DNA of 64,000 nt, from contig NZ_CP128540.1 in assembly GCF_021283545.2 (NCBI RefSeq), positions 5,426,001 through 5,490,000 of the forward strand. Reading direction: 5' to 3'. Source of the DNA: Pseudomonas alloputida. Its GTDB lineage: Bacteria; Pseudomonadota; Gammaproteobacteria; Pseudomonadales; Pseudomonadaceae. The position numbers and the translations under genes were made by a program. Position 1 is the first letter of the stretch. Each line of letters opens with the position of its first letter. Under the pieces are notes generated by a model that was given only the letters and a program-made list of their open reading frames with translations, was not told where the DNA came from and did no database searches. Shown one piece after another: positions 45,477 to 55,700 of the stretch.

Positions 45477-47003
45477 TTAGCGCAGGCTAATGGTGGTGTT
45501 CACACCGTCGTTGACGCTGTCGTCATCGAACCAGCGAGCAGTGACGGTCTTGGTCTGAGTGTAGAACTGCACCACTTGCTTGCCGTACGGCCCCAGGTCA
45601 CCGAGTTTGGAACCCCGCGAGCCGGTGAAGCTGAAGAACGGTACGGGTACCGGGATCGGGATGTTGATGCCGACCTGGCCAATATCAATTTCGCTCTGGA
45701 ACTTGCGTGCTGCCGCGCCGCTCTGGGTGAACAGGCCGGTGCCGTTGCCGAACGGGTTGGCGTTGACCAGGGCGATGGCCTCGTCGAGCGTATCGACTTC
45801 CAGGGTCACCAGCACCGGGCCGAAGATTTCCTGGGTATACACCTGCATGTCGGTCTTCACGCCCGAGAACAGGGTTGGGCCGACGAAGTTGCCTTGCTCG
45901 TAGCCCGGCACCTTGACGTCACGGCCGTCGAGCTCGAGCTTGGCGCCTTCCTTGATACCGCTTTCGATCAGGCCCAGCACACGCTCCTTGGCACGCTTGG
46001 AAACCACCGGGCCAACGTCGGTGCCCGGCTCACAGCCAGCATTGACCTTGAGCTTGCTGGCGGCCTCCTTGATATCCGGCAACCATTCGCGGGCCTTGCC
46101 CACCAACACGGCCACGGAGGTCGCCATGCAGCGCTGGCCCGCCGCGCCAAAGGCAGCCCCCACCAGCGCATTGATGGTTTGCGTGCGGTTGGCATCAGGC
46201 AGCACCACCGCGTGGTTCTTGGCCCCCATCATTGACTGCACACGCTTGCCATGCTGGCTGCCGAGGTTGTAAACGTGCGTACCGACTTCAGTAGAGCCCA
46301 CGAAGGAAATCGCCTTGATGTCCTGGTGGGTGCAAATGGCATCCACCACCTGCTTGCCGCCGTGCACCACGTTCAGCACGCCGGCCGGTACGCCGGCTTC
46401 CAGCGCCAGCTCGACCAGAAGCATGGTCGACAGCGGATCCTGCTCGGATGGTTTGAGCACGAAGGTGTTGCCGCAGACGATGGCCATGGGGAACATCCAC
46501 AGCGGGATCATTGCCGGGAAGTTGAACGGGGTGATGCCAGCGCATACGCCGATCGGCTGGCGCAAGGTGTAGGTATCGACACCGCCAGCGACGTTCTCGG
46601 CGAATTCGCCCATTTGCAGGGTGCCAATGGATGCAGCGTGCTCGACCACTTCCAGGCCGCGGAAGATATCGCCTTCAGCGTCGGCCAGGGTCTTGCCCTG
46701 CTCGGCGCTGAGCACCTGGGCAATGCGTTTGGTGTGTTCGCGGATCAGCGCCTGCAGCTTGAGCATGATGCGCATGCGGGCGCCGATCGGGGTGTTACGC
46801 CAGGTCTGGAATGCGCGTTGAGCGGCGGCCACGGCTGCGTCGACTTCCTCGACGGTGGCGAACGGTACGCGCGCCAGCACCTCTTGGGTGGCCGGGTTGA
46901 CGATGTCACGCCATTCGGTGGTTTTGGACTCGACCCACTGGCCGTCGATCAGCAGCTTGACCTGCTCGACCTTGGTGCTGTTTGGGGATTGCGGTGCGTT
47001 CAT
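45477..47003 (-). CDS. mmsA: Methylmalonate-semialdehyde dehydrogenase (CoA-acylating)
   Basis: The 508-residue aldehyde dehydrogenase converts methylmalonate semialdehyde to propionyl-CoA. The nucleophile is Cys292 in [14 protein letters not shown], and [19 protein letters not shown] is typical of MmsA. I start at the ATG at 47003, with AAGGAG 9 bases upstream, although the frame is open well past it. It is divergent from a LysR gene; a predicted promoter with an inverted repeat lies at 47085-47113. Confidence 0.96.
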   Translation of the reverse strand: MNAPQSPNSTKVEQVKLLIDGQWVESKTTEWRDIVNPATQEVLARVPFATVEEVDAAVAAAQRAFQTWRNTPIGARMRIMLKLQALIREHTKRIAQVLSAEQGKTLADAEGDIFRGLEVVEHAASIGTLQMGEFAENVAGGVDTYTLRQPIGVCAGITPFNFPAMIPLWMFPMAIVCGNTFVLKPSEQDPLSTMLLVELALEAGVPAGVLNVVHGGKQVVDAICTHQDIKAISFVGSTEVGTHVYNLGSQHGKRVQSMMGAKNHAVVLPDANRTQTINALVGAAFGAAGQRCMATSVAVLVGKAREWLPDIKEAASKLKVNAGCEPGTDVGPVVSKRAKERVLGLIESGIKEGAKLELDGRDVKVPGYEQGNFVGPTLFSGVKTDMQVYTQEIFGPVLVTLEVDTLDEAIALVNANPFGNGTGLFTQSGAAARKFQSEIDIGQVGINIPIPVPVPFFSFTGSRGSKLGDLGPYGKQVVQFYTQTKTVTARWFDDDSVNDGVNTTISLR

Positions 47004-47084
47004 CTGCGTTCTCCTTGGAATTGTTGTCGGGACGAGATCGCCAGCGCCGGGCAAACGCGAGGTGGCGTCCTGAGGCTTGTTTCG

Positions 47085-47113
47085 AGTATAGATGTGCAAA
47101 CATCCAACAAGAA
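47085..47113 (-). promoter_or_regulatory. Predicted mmsA promoter with LysR-type inverted repeat in its spacer
   Basis: TTCTTG (47113-47108) and TATACT (47090-47085) are 17 bases apart on the minus strand. GATGT-GCAA-ACATC (47091-47104) fills most of the spacer. A factor bound there would block or reshape the promoter. Confidence 0.5.
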
Positions 47114-47135
47114 CGCACAAAAAAACCGGATCATC

Positions 47136-48086
47136 ATGCAAAAAGACCTTACATCCCTGAGCGCGCTCAACTGGGACGATTTGAAGTTCTTCCTCGAAGT
47201 GGCTCGCACCCGCAAGGCCAGCAGTGCCGCCAAACGGCTGAGCGTGGACTACACCACCGTGTCGCGACGCATCAGCTCGCTGGAGGGCGCGCTGGGTACC
47301 TTGCTGTTCGAAAAGTCGCGCACCAATGGCTTTGTGCTGACCGCCGAGGGCCAGCGCCTGCTGGGCTATGCCGAATCGATCGAGAGCACGCTGCACATGG
47401 CTTGCGAGCAGGTGTCCGGGTCGGGGGTGGCGTTGTCGGGCCATGTGCGCATGGGCTGCACGGAGGGCTTTGGCAGCTTTTTCATCACGCCGCAGCTAAG
47501 CCACTTCGTCGACGCCTACCCGGCAATTTCGGTGGACATCCTGCCGCTGCCGCATTTCATCAGCCTGTCCAAGCGTGAGGCGGACATCGTCATCGCGCTG
47601 GAGCGGCCCGAGCATGGGCCTTATGTGTGCTGCAAGCTGTGCGACTACCGCCTGCGGCTGTATGCCACCCAGGGCTACCTGGACAGCCACGCGCCGATCC
47701 GCCAGGTGACGGATCTGGCCAAACACCCCTTCATCAGTTACGTGGATGACCTGGCGTTCAGCTCCGAGCTGCTGTACCTGGCCAACCTGATCCCCAACGC
47801 TAGCGCACATTTGCGCAGTACCAGCGTGATCGCGCAGTACACGGCAGCGCTGCAGGGGCGTGGGCTGGCGATACTGCCGTGCTTTCTCGCCGCGCAGGAC
47901 CCGCGATTGGTCACGGTGTTGCCGGAGGAGATCGAGGTGACGCGGCAGTTCTGGATGTATTGCCGGGAGGATTTGCGCAAGTTGAAGCGCATTACCCTGC
48001 TGTGGGATTACATCCGCGGGGTGACCGAGGCGAATGCGCCGTTGTTGATGGGGCAAACCCGCGAGATGCGCTTTGCCCAGGACTGA
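47136..48086 (+). CDS. LysR-family regulator, divergent from mmsAB
   Basis: The 316-residue regulator has an N-terminal helix-turn-helix ([20 protein letters not shown]) and an effector-binding domain. I start at the ATG at 47136 ([15 protein letters not shown]). It is divergent from mmsA with 132 bases between, and so is the probable controller of valine breakdown. In P. aeruginosa the known mms regulator is an AraC-type protein, so the LysR gene here differs. Confidence 0.88.
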   Translation: MQKDLTSLSALNWDDLKFFLEVARTRKASSAAKRLSVDYTTVSRRISSLEGALGTLLFEKSRTNGFVLTAEGQRLLGYAESIESTLHMACEQVSGSGVALSGHVRMGCTEGFGSFFITPQLSHFVDAYPAISVDILPLPHFISLSKREADIVIALERPEHGPYVCCKLCDYRLRLYATQGYLDSHAPIRQVTDLAKHPFISYVDDLAFSSELLYLANLIPNASAHLRSTSVIAQYTAALQGRGLAILPCFLAAQDPRLVTVLPEEIEVTRQFWMYCREDLRKLKRITLLWDYIRGVTEANAPLLMGQTREMRFAQD

Positions 48087-48111
48087 TGGGCCTGCGCATT
48101 TCCGAGCCCCC

Positions 48112-48185
48112 CTGTAGAAGCGGGCTTGCCCGCGAACACCGGCGAAGCCGGTGCCAGACACCGCGTTGCCCGCGCCTACAGGGGG
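48112..48185. repeat. REP unit and GC-rich palindromes
   Basis: AAGCGGGCTTGCCCGCGAAC is followed by ACCGGCGAAGCCGGT and CGCGCCTACAGGGGG, between convergent LysR and yfiB genes. Confidence 0.75.
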
Positions 48186-48211
48186 CTATGTGACAGCCCG
48201 AGCGGCGACGA

Positions 48212-48700
48212 TCAGTAGGACGCTACCACGATGGACACCCGACGGTTCTCGGTACGCCCGGCGCTGGTGCGGTTGTCCGCCACCGGCTGGCTGCTGCCCA
48301 GGCCACGGCTCTGAATGTTCTGTGCCTGCATGCCAATCCCCACCAGCGCCTTGGTCACGCTTTGCGCGCGGCGCTCGGACAGCTGCTGGTTATACGCCGC
48401 CTTGCCCGACGAGTCGGCATGCCCGTCCACCCGCACGCCCTGGATACCCACGCCGAGCAGCGCCTTGCCGATGCGCTCGACAATCGCCTGGCTCTGGCCG
48501 TTGAGGCTGTCCAGATCGCTGCCGAACAGCACTTTGCCAGACAAGTCGTAGGCCCAACCTTCATCGGTCGGGGTGAAACCTTCGCGCTTGAGCACGGCAA
48601 TCTGTTCTGGGGTAAGGCCCTTTTGGGGGGCGCTCTGGCACCCCGTCAGCGCCAGCATGGCGAACAACAAGGCCCAAAGCGGAAAACGTAAAGCGTGCAT
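48212..48700 (-). CDS. yfiB: OmpA-family outer-membrane lipoprotein YfiB
   Basis: The 162-residue precursor has a lipoprotein signal with lipobox LTGC at about residues 18-21. An OmpA-like peptidoglycan-binding domain follows (VDGHADSSGKAAYNQQLSER). In P. aeruginosa YfiB sequesters YfiR and so activates YfiN. It begins 7 bases after yfiN, completing the yfiR-yfiN-yfiB operon. I start at the ATG at 48700 (MHALRFPLWALL). Confidence 0.88.
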   Translation of the reverse strand: MHALRFPLWALLFAMLALTGCQSAPQKGLTPEQIAVLKREGFTPTDEGWAYDLSGKVLFGSDLDSLNGQSQAIVERIGKALLGVGIQGVRVDGHADSSGKAAYNQQLSERRAQSVTKALVGIGMQAQNIQSRGLGSSQPVADNRTSAGRTENRRVSIVVASY

Positions 48701-48707
48701 CACGGGT

Positions 48708-49979
48708 TCAACTCCTGTTCCTGATTTCATTGGCGGACCGTTCCGTCTGCGCCACTTGCCAATGGCCACGGCGTTCGCGCTTGGCCTGGTACATTGCCGC
48801 ATCGGCGGCATTCAGAAGACTGGCGGGGTCAGCGCCGTCATCCGGGTAATAGGCAATACCGACACTCAGCGAGGTGGAAACACTGCGGCCACTGTCCAGT
48901 TGCACCGGCAGCTCCATGCTGGCAACGATCTTCTCGGCAATGTGTTCGGCATCCTTGCGCGTATGCAAAGGCGTCAACAACACGGCAAACTCGTCGCCCC
49001 CCAGGCGCGCCACCAGGTCTTGCTCGCGCAGCTGGGCGCGCACACGTTCGGCCACGCTGATCAATACCTCGTCACCCACGGCGTGGCCGAGGGTGTCGTT
49101 GATCTGCTTGAAGTGGTCGCTGTCGAGGAACAGCACTGCCAGGTGGTCCTGCTGGCGCGCCGCATTTCGCACGCTGCGGCTCAGGCGCCCTTCAAAGAAG
49201 GCGCGGTTGGGCAAGCCGGTCAGGCTGTCGTGGCTGGCCTGATGGGCCAGGGTCTGGTTTTCGCTCTGCAGGTGGCTATGCCACACCTCCAGTTCATCCA
49301 GCAGGGCATTGAAGTCGTTACCCAGCTCGTTCAGCTCGGCAATCGGCGCTTCTGGTACGCGCCGGTCGAAGCTGCGCTCGCGGCGGGCGGCATGGGCGAC
49401 ACTGGCCAGGCCACGCAGCGGGCGGGTGATATCGCTGAGCAGGCGCCGCGACAGATACTGGGCAGCCAGGGCGCTGAGGACCGTGCAGAACAGGATACCG
49501 GCCAAGCCACTGAGCAGGAACAGCAACAGGCTCCTGCCCTGGCCTGCCAGTTCGATATGCCCGACCTGCTGTTGCTGGTGCACGATCGGCAGAATGACCG
49601 GCTCATCCAGCAAGGCGCTGGCAACCTGCACCTCCAGCTGCGCGAGCATGCCGGTATTGTCGCGTTGCCAGTGCGCCAGTTGCTCGCCCTCGTTGTTGAA
49701 GACCTTGGCCTCGGCCACTTCTTCGGTACTGGCAATCAACGCCAGCGATTCGTTGGCGGCGGCGCTGTCATCGAACACCACAGCCGCTTCTACGGTGTAG
49801 TTGATCGAGCGGGCGATCAACTGCAGGTTATGGTTGGCATAGACACGCAGGGCGAGCACGCCCAGCAGGGTGAGGGAGATACCCGCCAGGCCAACGGCAA
49901 GCAAGGCGACGCTGAGGTGGCCACGGCCCAGCACCGAGCGCAGGGTCGGGCGCACGGTACGCTTGCGGGTCGGCTTCAT
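48708..49979 (-). CDS. yfiN: Membrane diguanylate cyclase YfiN
   Basis: The 423-residue protein has a first membrane helix near residues 23-45, a periplasmic PAS-like domain and a second helix near residues 150-172. A HAMP linker and a GGDEF domain with intact active site (residues 327-331) follow. The inhibitory site RxxD is at 318-321. It should synthesise c-di-GMP under control of YfiR and YfiB. Its ATG overlaps the yfiR stop codon (ATGA). Confidence 0.92.
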   Translation of the reverse strand: MKPTRKRTVRPTLRSVLGRGHLSVALLAVGLAGISLTLLGVLALRVYANHNLQLIARSINYTVEAAVVFDDSAAANESLALIASTEEVAEAKVFNNEGEQLAHWQRDNTGMLAQLEVQVASALLDEPVILPIVHQQQQVGHIELAGQGRSLLLFLLSGLAGILFCTVLSALAAQYLSRRLLSDITRPLRGLASVAHAARRERSFDRRVPEAPIAELNELGNDFNALLDELEVWHSHLQSENQTLAHQASHDSLTGLPNRAFFEGRLSRSVRNAARQQDHLAVLFLDSDHFKQINDTLGHAVGDEVLISVAERVRAQLREQDLVARLGGDEFAVLLTPLHTRKDAEHIAEKIVASMELPVQLDSGRSVSTSLSVGIAYYPDDGADPASLLNAADAAMYQAKRERRGHWQVAQTERSANEIRNRS

Positions 49980-50542
49980 GGCTGCTCCGCCCGGCGCCGC
50001 GACAATTGCAGCACGCTGGGGTGAATGCGCACGCCAGAGCGTGCCACCGAGTCGAGATTGACTTCAAAGGTCACCTGCTGGTCGCGGACCCGCAGGCAGA
50101 ACAGGCTGCCGACCGTGCATGGGTCATCCGCCTCGCTGATGCTCAGCACCGGGTGGCCGCCAATACGCTGGAACAGCCGATCGCGCTGGCCCTGGTCAAG
50201 CTTGCCAATGTAGAGGGCATCGCAGGCCTGGGCGACCTGGGTGTCTTCTGCCAGCAGGCGCCGCACCTGCAGCGGCCGGCCGGACTCCTGGACATGGCCC
50301 TTGATGAGATCGTCGGCGTACTCGGTCGGGCCGACCAGGCACAGGCGTAAAGGAGAAGGTTCGACGGGCCAGCGGGCGTAACTGAAAATACCCAGTACTA
50401 CCTGGGTGACTGCCTTGGCGCGCTGCTGTGCCTGGGCGGCGGTTGTGCCGGGGTCTGCCCGGGCAGCGCCTGCAGAAAGGAACAGGACGGCCAGCAATAG
50501 CGAAAGCGCACAGCTTGTCACTCGCCTTGCGGCCACATTCAT
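49976..50542 (-). CDS. yfiR: Periplasmic YfiN inhibitor YfiR
   Basis: The 188-residue protein has a signal peptide (CALSLLLAVLFLSAGAARA) and a YfiR/DUF4154 domain. Four cysteines (LRLCLVG, QACDALY, DDPCTVGSLFC) match the two disulfide pairs known in YfiR, which sense redox state. YfiR represses YfiN from the periplasm. I start at the ATG at 50542 (MNVAARRVTSC). It is the first gene of the operon. Confidence 0.9.
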   Translation of the reverse strand: MNVAARRVTSCALSLLLAVLFLSAGAARADPGTTAAQAQQRAKAVTQVVLGIFSYARWPVEPSPLRLCLVGPTEYADDLIKGHVQESGRPLQVRRLLAEDTQVAQACDALYIGKLDQGQRDRLFQRIGGHPVLSISEADDPCTVGSLFCLRVRDQQVTFEVNLDSVARSGVRIHPSVLQLSRRRAEQP

Positions 50543-50642
50543 GTGGGAAATCCCTTTAAGCCCCTTCCGATATCGGCGCAACGATAGCACATGGCCGCTT
50601 TATTGTATGAGCCTGCAGCCACGTGTAATGGGTGTCATGGCC

Positions 50643-52718
50643 CTAGACCTGCTCGAGCATCAACCCGGAAATACGCCGTACTTTGCGCGCCACCGCTTCT
50701 TCGAAAATGCCTTGGCGTGGCTCGACCAGGCTGAAGCAGTGCTTGGCCCGGGTGATGCCGGTGTACACCAGTTCCTTGGTCAGCACCGGGTTGAGCGCCT
50801 CCGGCAGCACCAGGGCAGTGTGGCTGAACTCCGAGCCCTGGGACTTGTGCACGGTCATGGCGAATACCGTCTCCACTTCGTTGAGCCGGCTCGGCAGAAC
50901 GAATCGCACACCACCACTGCCGTCGTTGCGCGGGAAGGCCACGCGCAGCAGCGGCTGGCCATGCTCATCCGGCAGGCGCAGGGCAATACCGATGTCACCG
51001 TTCATCAGGCCAAGGCCGTAGTCGTTGCGGGTCACCAGCACCGGGCGCCCTTCGTACCAGGGCTGCTGGCTGTCGATCAGACCGGCATTGTGCAGCACTC
51101 GCGCCACCCGCTCGTTGAGGCCTTCGACACCCCAGGCGCCCCGGCGCACCGCGCACAGCAACTGGAAATCCTCAAAACTGCGCAACACCTTGCCCGCCCA
51201 TTGCTCCCAGGCGGGGTCGTCAAAGGCGGTATCAAGTGCCGGCCGGTAACGGCCAAGGGTGCGCAGGTAGCTGCGGTAGCCTTGCGGTCCATCGGTACCG
51301 CGGTTCAGGCCGTCGAGTAACAGGCGGTCGAACGCACGATCCTGTTCGTGCTTGAGCGAAAGGCTGTGCACGTCGGCAGGCGGCGCGGCCAGCAGGTTGC
51401 GCGCCGCGTGAGCGTCCTGACGATTGACCAGTCTGGCCAGCTGGCCAATACCGCTGCCTTCACCGAAACGCCGTGAAAAACGCAGCATCACCACCTGCTG
51501 GGCCAGCGGGTGACGCTGCTCATCGCCGGCCTTAAGGCCACTGCCGGCCAGCGACTCGCCACTGACCTGCTGAAGCCACGCTGCAGTCGCCGGCGAGTAA
51601 AAGCCCTCCTCAGCATCCCGGCACAGGTCACCCAGCACCGCGCCGGCCTCGACCGAGGCCAACTGGTCCTTGTCGCCCAGCAGCACCAGACGCGCCCGCG
51701 GCGGCAAGGCATCGAGCAGGTTGGCCATCATTTCCAGGTCGATCATCGACGCTTCGTCGACCACCAGCACATCCAACGGCAACGGGTTGCCAGCATGATG
51801 GCGAAAGTGCCGCGAGCCCGGGCGGCTGCCGAGCAGGCGATGCACGGTGCTGACTTCAGTGGGGATTTGCCCACGTACTTCGGCGCTGACTTGCAGGCGC
51901 TCGACTTGCTGACCAATGGATTCGGTCAGGCGCGCAGCGGCTTTGCCGGTCGGTGCAGCCAGGCGGATGCGCAGTGGCCTGCCCTGCTCCACTGCCGGCG
52001 CCTGCAGCAACGCCAGCAGGCGCACCACGGTGGTCGTCTTGCCAGTACCGGGGCCGCCAGTGATGATGCTGAAACCGGCACGGGTGGCCAAGGCACAGGC
52101 GAGCTTCTGCCAGTCCACCTGGCCAGCTGGCGCGCCGCCCTCGAACAGTTGCGCCAGACGCTCTGGCAGGTCCGCAGGCGGTGCTTCGGCCTGACTCAGG
52201 CGCTGGCGCAGGGCCTGGTCGATGCGCCGCTCGTAACTCCAGTAACGGCGCAGGTAAAGGCGCTCGCCACTGCGTACAAGCGGCCGCGCTTGCTGGCCAG
52301 GCGTATCACCTGCGGCCACCAGCGGGCTGGCGCTGATGCGCTGAAGCCAGGCATTTAAGTCAAGGTTGGCCAGCAGTTGCGATGGCAGTAGCAAAGGGCC
52401 GATAAGGGCGTCACCTTCCGGCGGCAACGACAGGGCGAAATCAGGCTCGGCCAAGGTTTGTTGCAGGTCGAGGCAGACATGTCCGTGCCCCAGTTGGTGG
52501 CTGGCCAGCGCTGCCGCCAGCAATAGCAAGGGATCACTGCCGGGGGCGCGCTCTTCCAGGAACGACACGAATGCGCGGTCCAGGGCACGTAGCCAGCCCC
52601 GCTCAACCCAACGGTCGAGTAATTGCAGCAGGTCAGCGCTGTTGTGCTGCGGTGCCAGCGCCAGCAGGTGCTCTGCGTGCAACGGGGTGGGCAACAGGTC
52701 GACAAGGCTTCGGCTCAT
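50643..52718 (-). CDS. recD: Exonuclease V alpha subunit RecD
   Basis: The 691-residue helicase has Walker A GGPGTGKTTTVVRLL, Walker B LVVDEASMIDLEMM, and the C-terminal helicase motif AMTVHKSQGSEF. RecD is the fast 5'-3' motor of RecBCD. Its ATG overlaps the end of recB. It is the last gene of recC-recB-recD. Confidence 0.96.
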   Translation of the reverse strand: MSRSLVDLLPTPLHAEHLLALAPQHNSADLLQLLDRWVERGWLRALDRAFVSFLEERAPGSDPLLLLAAALASHQLGHGHVCLDLQQTLAEPDFALSLPPEGDALIGPLLLPSQLLANLDLNAWLQRISASPLVAAGDTPGQQARPLVRSGERLYLRRYWSYERRIDQALRQRLSQAEAPPADLPERLAQLFEGGAPAGQVDWQKLACALATRAGFSIITGGPGTGKTTTVVRLLALLQAPAVEQGRPLRIRLAAPTGKAAARLTESIGQQVERLQVSAEVRGQIPTEVSTVHRLLGSRPGSRHFRHHAGNPLPLDVLVVDEASMIDLEMMANLLDALPPRARLVLLGDKDQLASVEAGAVLGDLCRDAEEGFYSPATAAWLQQVSGESLAGSGLKAGDEQRHPLAQQVVMLRFSRRFGEGSGIGQLARLVNRQDAHAARNLLAAPPADVHSLSLKHEQDRAFDRLLLDGLNRGTDGPQGYRSYLRTLGRYRPALDTAFDDPAWEQWAGKVLRSFEDFQLLCAVRRGAWGVEGLNERVARVLHNAGLIDSQQPWYEGRPVLVTRNDYGLGLMNGDIGIALRLPDEHGQPLLRVAFPRNDGSGGVRFVLPSRLNEVETVFAMTVHKSQGSEFSHTALVLPEALNPVLTKELVYTGITRAKHCFSLVEPRQGIFEEAVARKVRRISGLMLEQV

Positions 52719-55700
52719 GGCGCAACTCCGGCAAACAGGTCCTGCTGTACCGGCGCGTGCTCGCCACGGAACAGCGCATCGAGGCTTTCGATCAGCTCAC
52801 GCGGTGGCTTGGCGTGGTACACGCCGTGGCCGCTGCTGCTGGCACCGCGCAGGAAGATGAACAGGGCGCCGCCAACATGGCGGTCATAATCGTAGTCCGC
52901 CAGCCGCGCGCGCAACTGGCGGTGCAGGGCCAGCAGGTACAGCACATACTGCAGGTCGTAGCGGTGCTCAAGAATCGCCTTTTCCATGGCCATGGCATCG
53001 TAGGCCTGGATGTCCGCACCCAGCCAGTTGGACTTGTAGTCGGTCACGTAGTAACGCCCGTCCAGCTCGAACGCCAGGTCGATGAACCCTTTGAACATGC
53101 CGTTTAGCACGGTCGGCTGCGCAGCTGGGCGCGCCAGACCGGGGTGGGTGTGGCGTGCCACCAGGCGATCGAGTTGTTCTGCGTCGACCCGGTGGCTGGC
53201 GAACCAGAACTCCATTTCAATCTGGTAATGACGCAGCTGGCCCAGCGTTACGCTCTGGTCGCTGCCCGGCAGCGGCAACGCCTCGCTCAGCAAACGCTGC
53301 ATCCAGTGGCTCAGGGTGGGGATCCAGCCGGCCCAGTCGCGGCGATTGCAGCGCTGGCCAACGGTACGCTCTATCAGTTGAGGGTTAGCGCTGACCTCGC
53401 TGAAGCCCTCACGGCCTGCCCACTCCAGCAAACCATGGAGGAAGGTGCCGGGGTTAGGCCCCCGCGGGAAGCGATGGATATCGCCGCTGTCGGCCGGGAC
53501 CTCGCGCAACACCTGGGCATCGGGCACCTCGTCGTCCAGCAGTTGCTGTGCCTGCGAGCTGTCGGCGCCGAGGGTCTGATCGCCGACACGAAGGGCACTG
53601 TAGGAAGCGATCCACCAGTGCTCGGCAGCCGCATGGCGTGGTCTGCGTGCTGGCAGCAGCTCACGTTCGGCGTGTGGCATGCGATACATCTGCTCATCCG
53701 CCTGCGGCAGGCCTGGGCAAGTGATGTGCGGGCAACTTGCCGCCAAAGCCTGCAACCAGTCCGTCAGCTGCGCCGAGCCAGCCAAGGCAAGGCCGCCCCC
53801 CAGCAGGTAGCCAAACGCCGAGCGGTGCAGCTGCGAGCTCTTCAGATTACCGCGCTTGAGGTCGGCGACACCCAGCCAGCAAGCATGCTGGGCGCGGGTC
53901 AGGGCCACGTAGAGCAGGCGCAGGTCTTCGGCCAGGCGCTCGTCGTCAGCGCGCTCGATCTGCTCCTGGTCGGGTGTGAGGGTGAGGTGAGCGTTACCTT
54001 CGCTGTCATGCCAGGCCAGCGGCAGACGGCTACCATCCACCGGTTTGCTGGTGCAGATGAATGGCAGGTAGACCAAGGGATATTCCAGGCCCTTGGACTT
54101 GTGGATGGTCACCACCTTGACCAACTGTTCGTCGCTCTCCAGGCGCAGGATCTGCTCTTCACCGGCCTGACCGGAACTGGCCAGATGCTCGGCCAGGTGG
54201 CGGATAAGCGCCTGTTCGCCGTCCAGTTCGCCGGCGGCCTGCTGCAGCAGCTCGGCCAGGTGCAGCAGGTTGGTCAGCACCCGCTCGCCATCACTGCGGC
54301 GGATCAGTGTGCGCGGTAGCTGGAAGTCATGCAGCAGGTGGCGCAACATCGGCAACACCCCCTGGCGCTGCCAGGTGTCGCGGTACAGGCGAAAACGCAT
54401 CACCCAGCTCTCCCAGACCCGCTCGTCCTGGTTAAGCCGGTCCAGCGCAGCCAGCGACAGGCCCAGTGTAAGGCTTGCCAGAGCAGCCTTGAGCAGGCGC
54501 TCCGAGTCAGGCTCGGCGCAGGCCTTGAGCCAGGCCAGCAGGTCGTGGGCTTCCTGGGCGGCAAACACCGAGTCCTTGTCGGACAGGTAGACGCTGCGCA
54601 CCTCGCGTGCGGCCAGTTCGGCGCGGACCATCTGCGCCTCATGGCCATCGCGCACCAGGATGGCAATGTCCGAGGGCAAGCAGGCGCGCAATTCGCCTTC
54701 GGCATTCCGGAACCCCGACGTGCCCTGCTGGCCGCCATTGAGCAAGGCCACAATATGGCTGGCGCAACTGGCGGCCATTTGCTGGCGGTAAACGCTGCTG
54801 GAGACTGGCTCTTCACTTTCCAGCTGCCAGCATTGCAGGGCTGCACTGACTTCACCGTCAATCAGCAGCTGTTCGCCACGCCCCTTGGCGCGCACCTCGA
54901 TGAATGGCAGCGGGTTGTCATCGGCCTCGCGGAACAGGAATGCACCCCGCCCCGCTTCACGCGCCTCGGCCTGCAGGAACACCTGATTGACCGCCGCCAC
55001 CATGGCTTTGCTGGAGCGGTAGTTGGTGTCCAGGCTGTGCAGGCGGCCGCTGGTAGCGCGTCGCGCGGCTAGGTAGGTGTAGATGTCGGCACCACGAAAG
55101 GCGTAGATCGCCTGCTTGGGGTCGCCGATCATGAACAGACCGGTTTCTGCGCGATTTTCGCTGATCTGGTAGATGCGCTCGAAAATGCCGTACTGAACCG
55201 GGTCGGTGTCCTGGAATTCGTCGATCAGCGCTACCGGGAACTGCTCACGGATCAGGCTGGCCAGGCGCTCGCCGGCCTCGCTGGCGAGCGCGTGCTGCAA
55301 GCGCACGAGCATGTCGTCGAAGCCCATTTCTGCACGCCGGCGCTTCTCCACTTCGAAACGCGCCGATACCCAACTGGCGGCGTGCTCGAGCAGCGGGGCA
55401 TCCGGGCTGTCCAGGGCCTGCAGTTGCTGCTGCAAGTGCTGCATGGCGTTGAGGGCTGGGTGCTCGGGAGGTTCTCCCTTCCAGGCCTCGGCCATGCCCG
55501 CCGGGGTCAGCCGGGTAAAGCCGGTGCCCAAGTCGAGCTCTACCAGTTGCTCATCGCTGGCCCAAGCGCAGAGCTTGTCGAACCAGGGCTCGAAGTAACG
55601 GGCTTGCATCTTGCGGCCGTCGACCTGTTTGGCGGCCAGCGCATCGCGGCAGATTTGCCGCAGTTCCTCGGCCCACTGTGCCCATGGCGCCTTGATGCGG

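Noticed and set aside
46251..47135. Long N-terminal extension of the LysR frame across mmsA
   Set aside because: The extension runs antisense through mmsA; the LysR fold begins at 47136.
48573..50024. 483-residue open frame opposite yfiN
   Set aside because: It overlaps a well-supported GGDEF gene in antisense; no recognisable domain.
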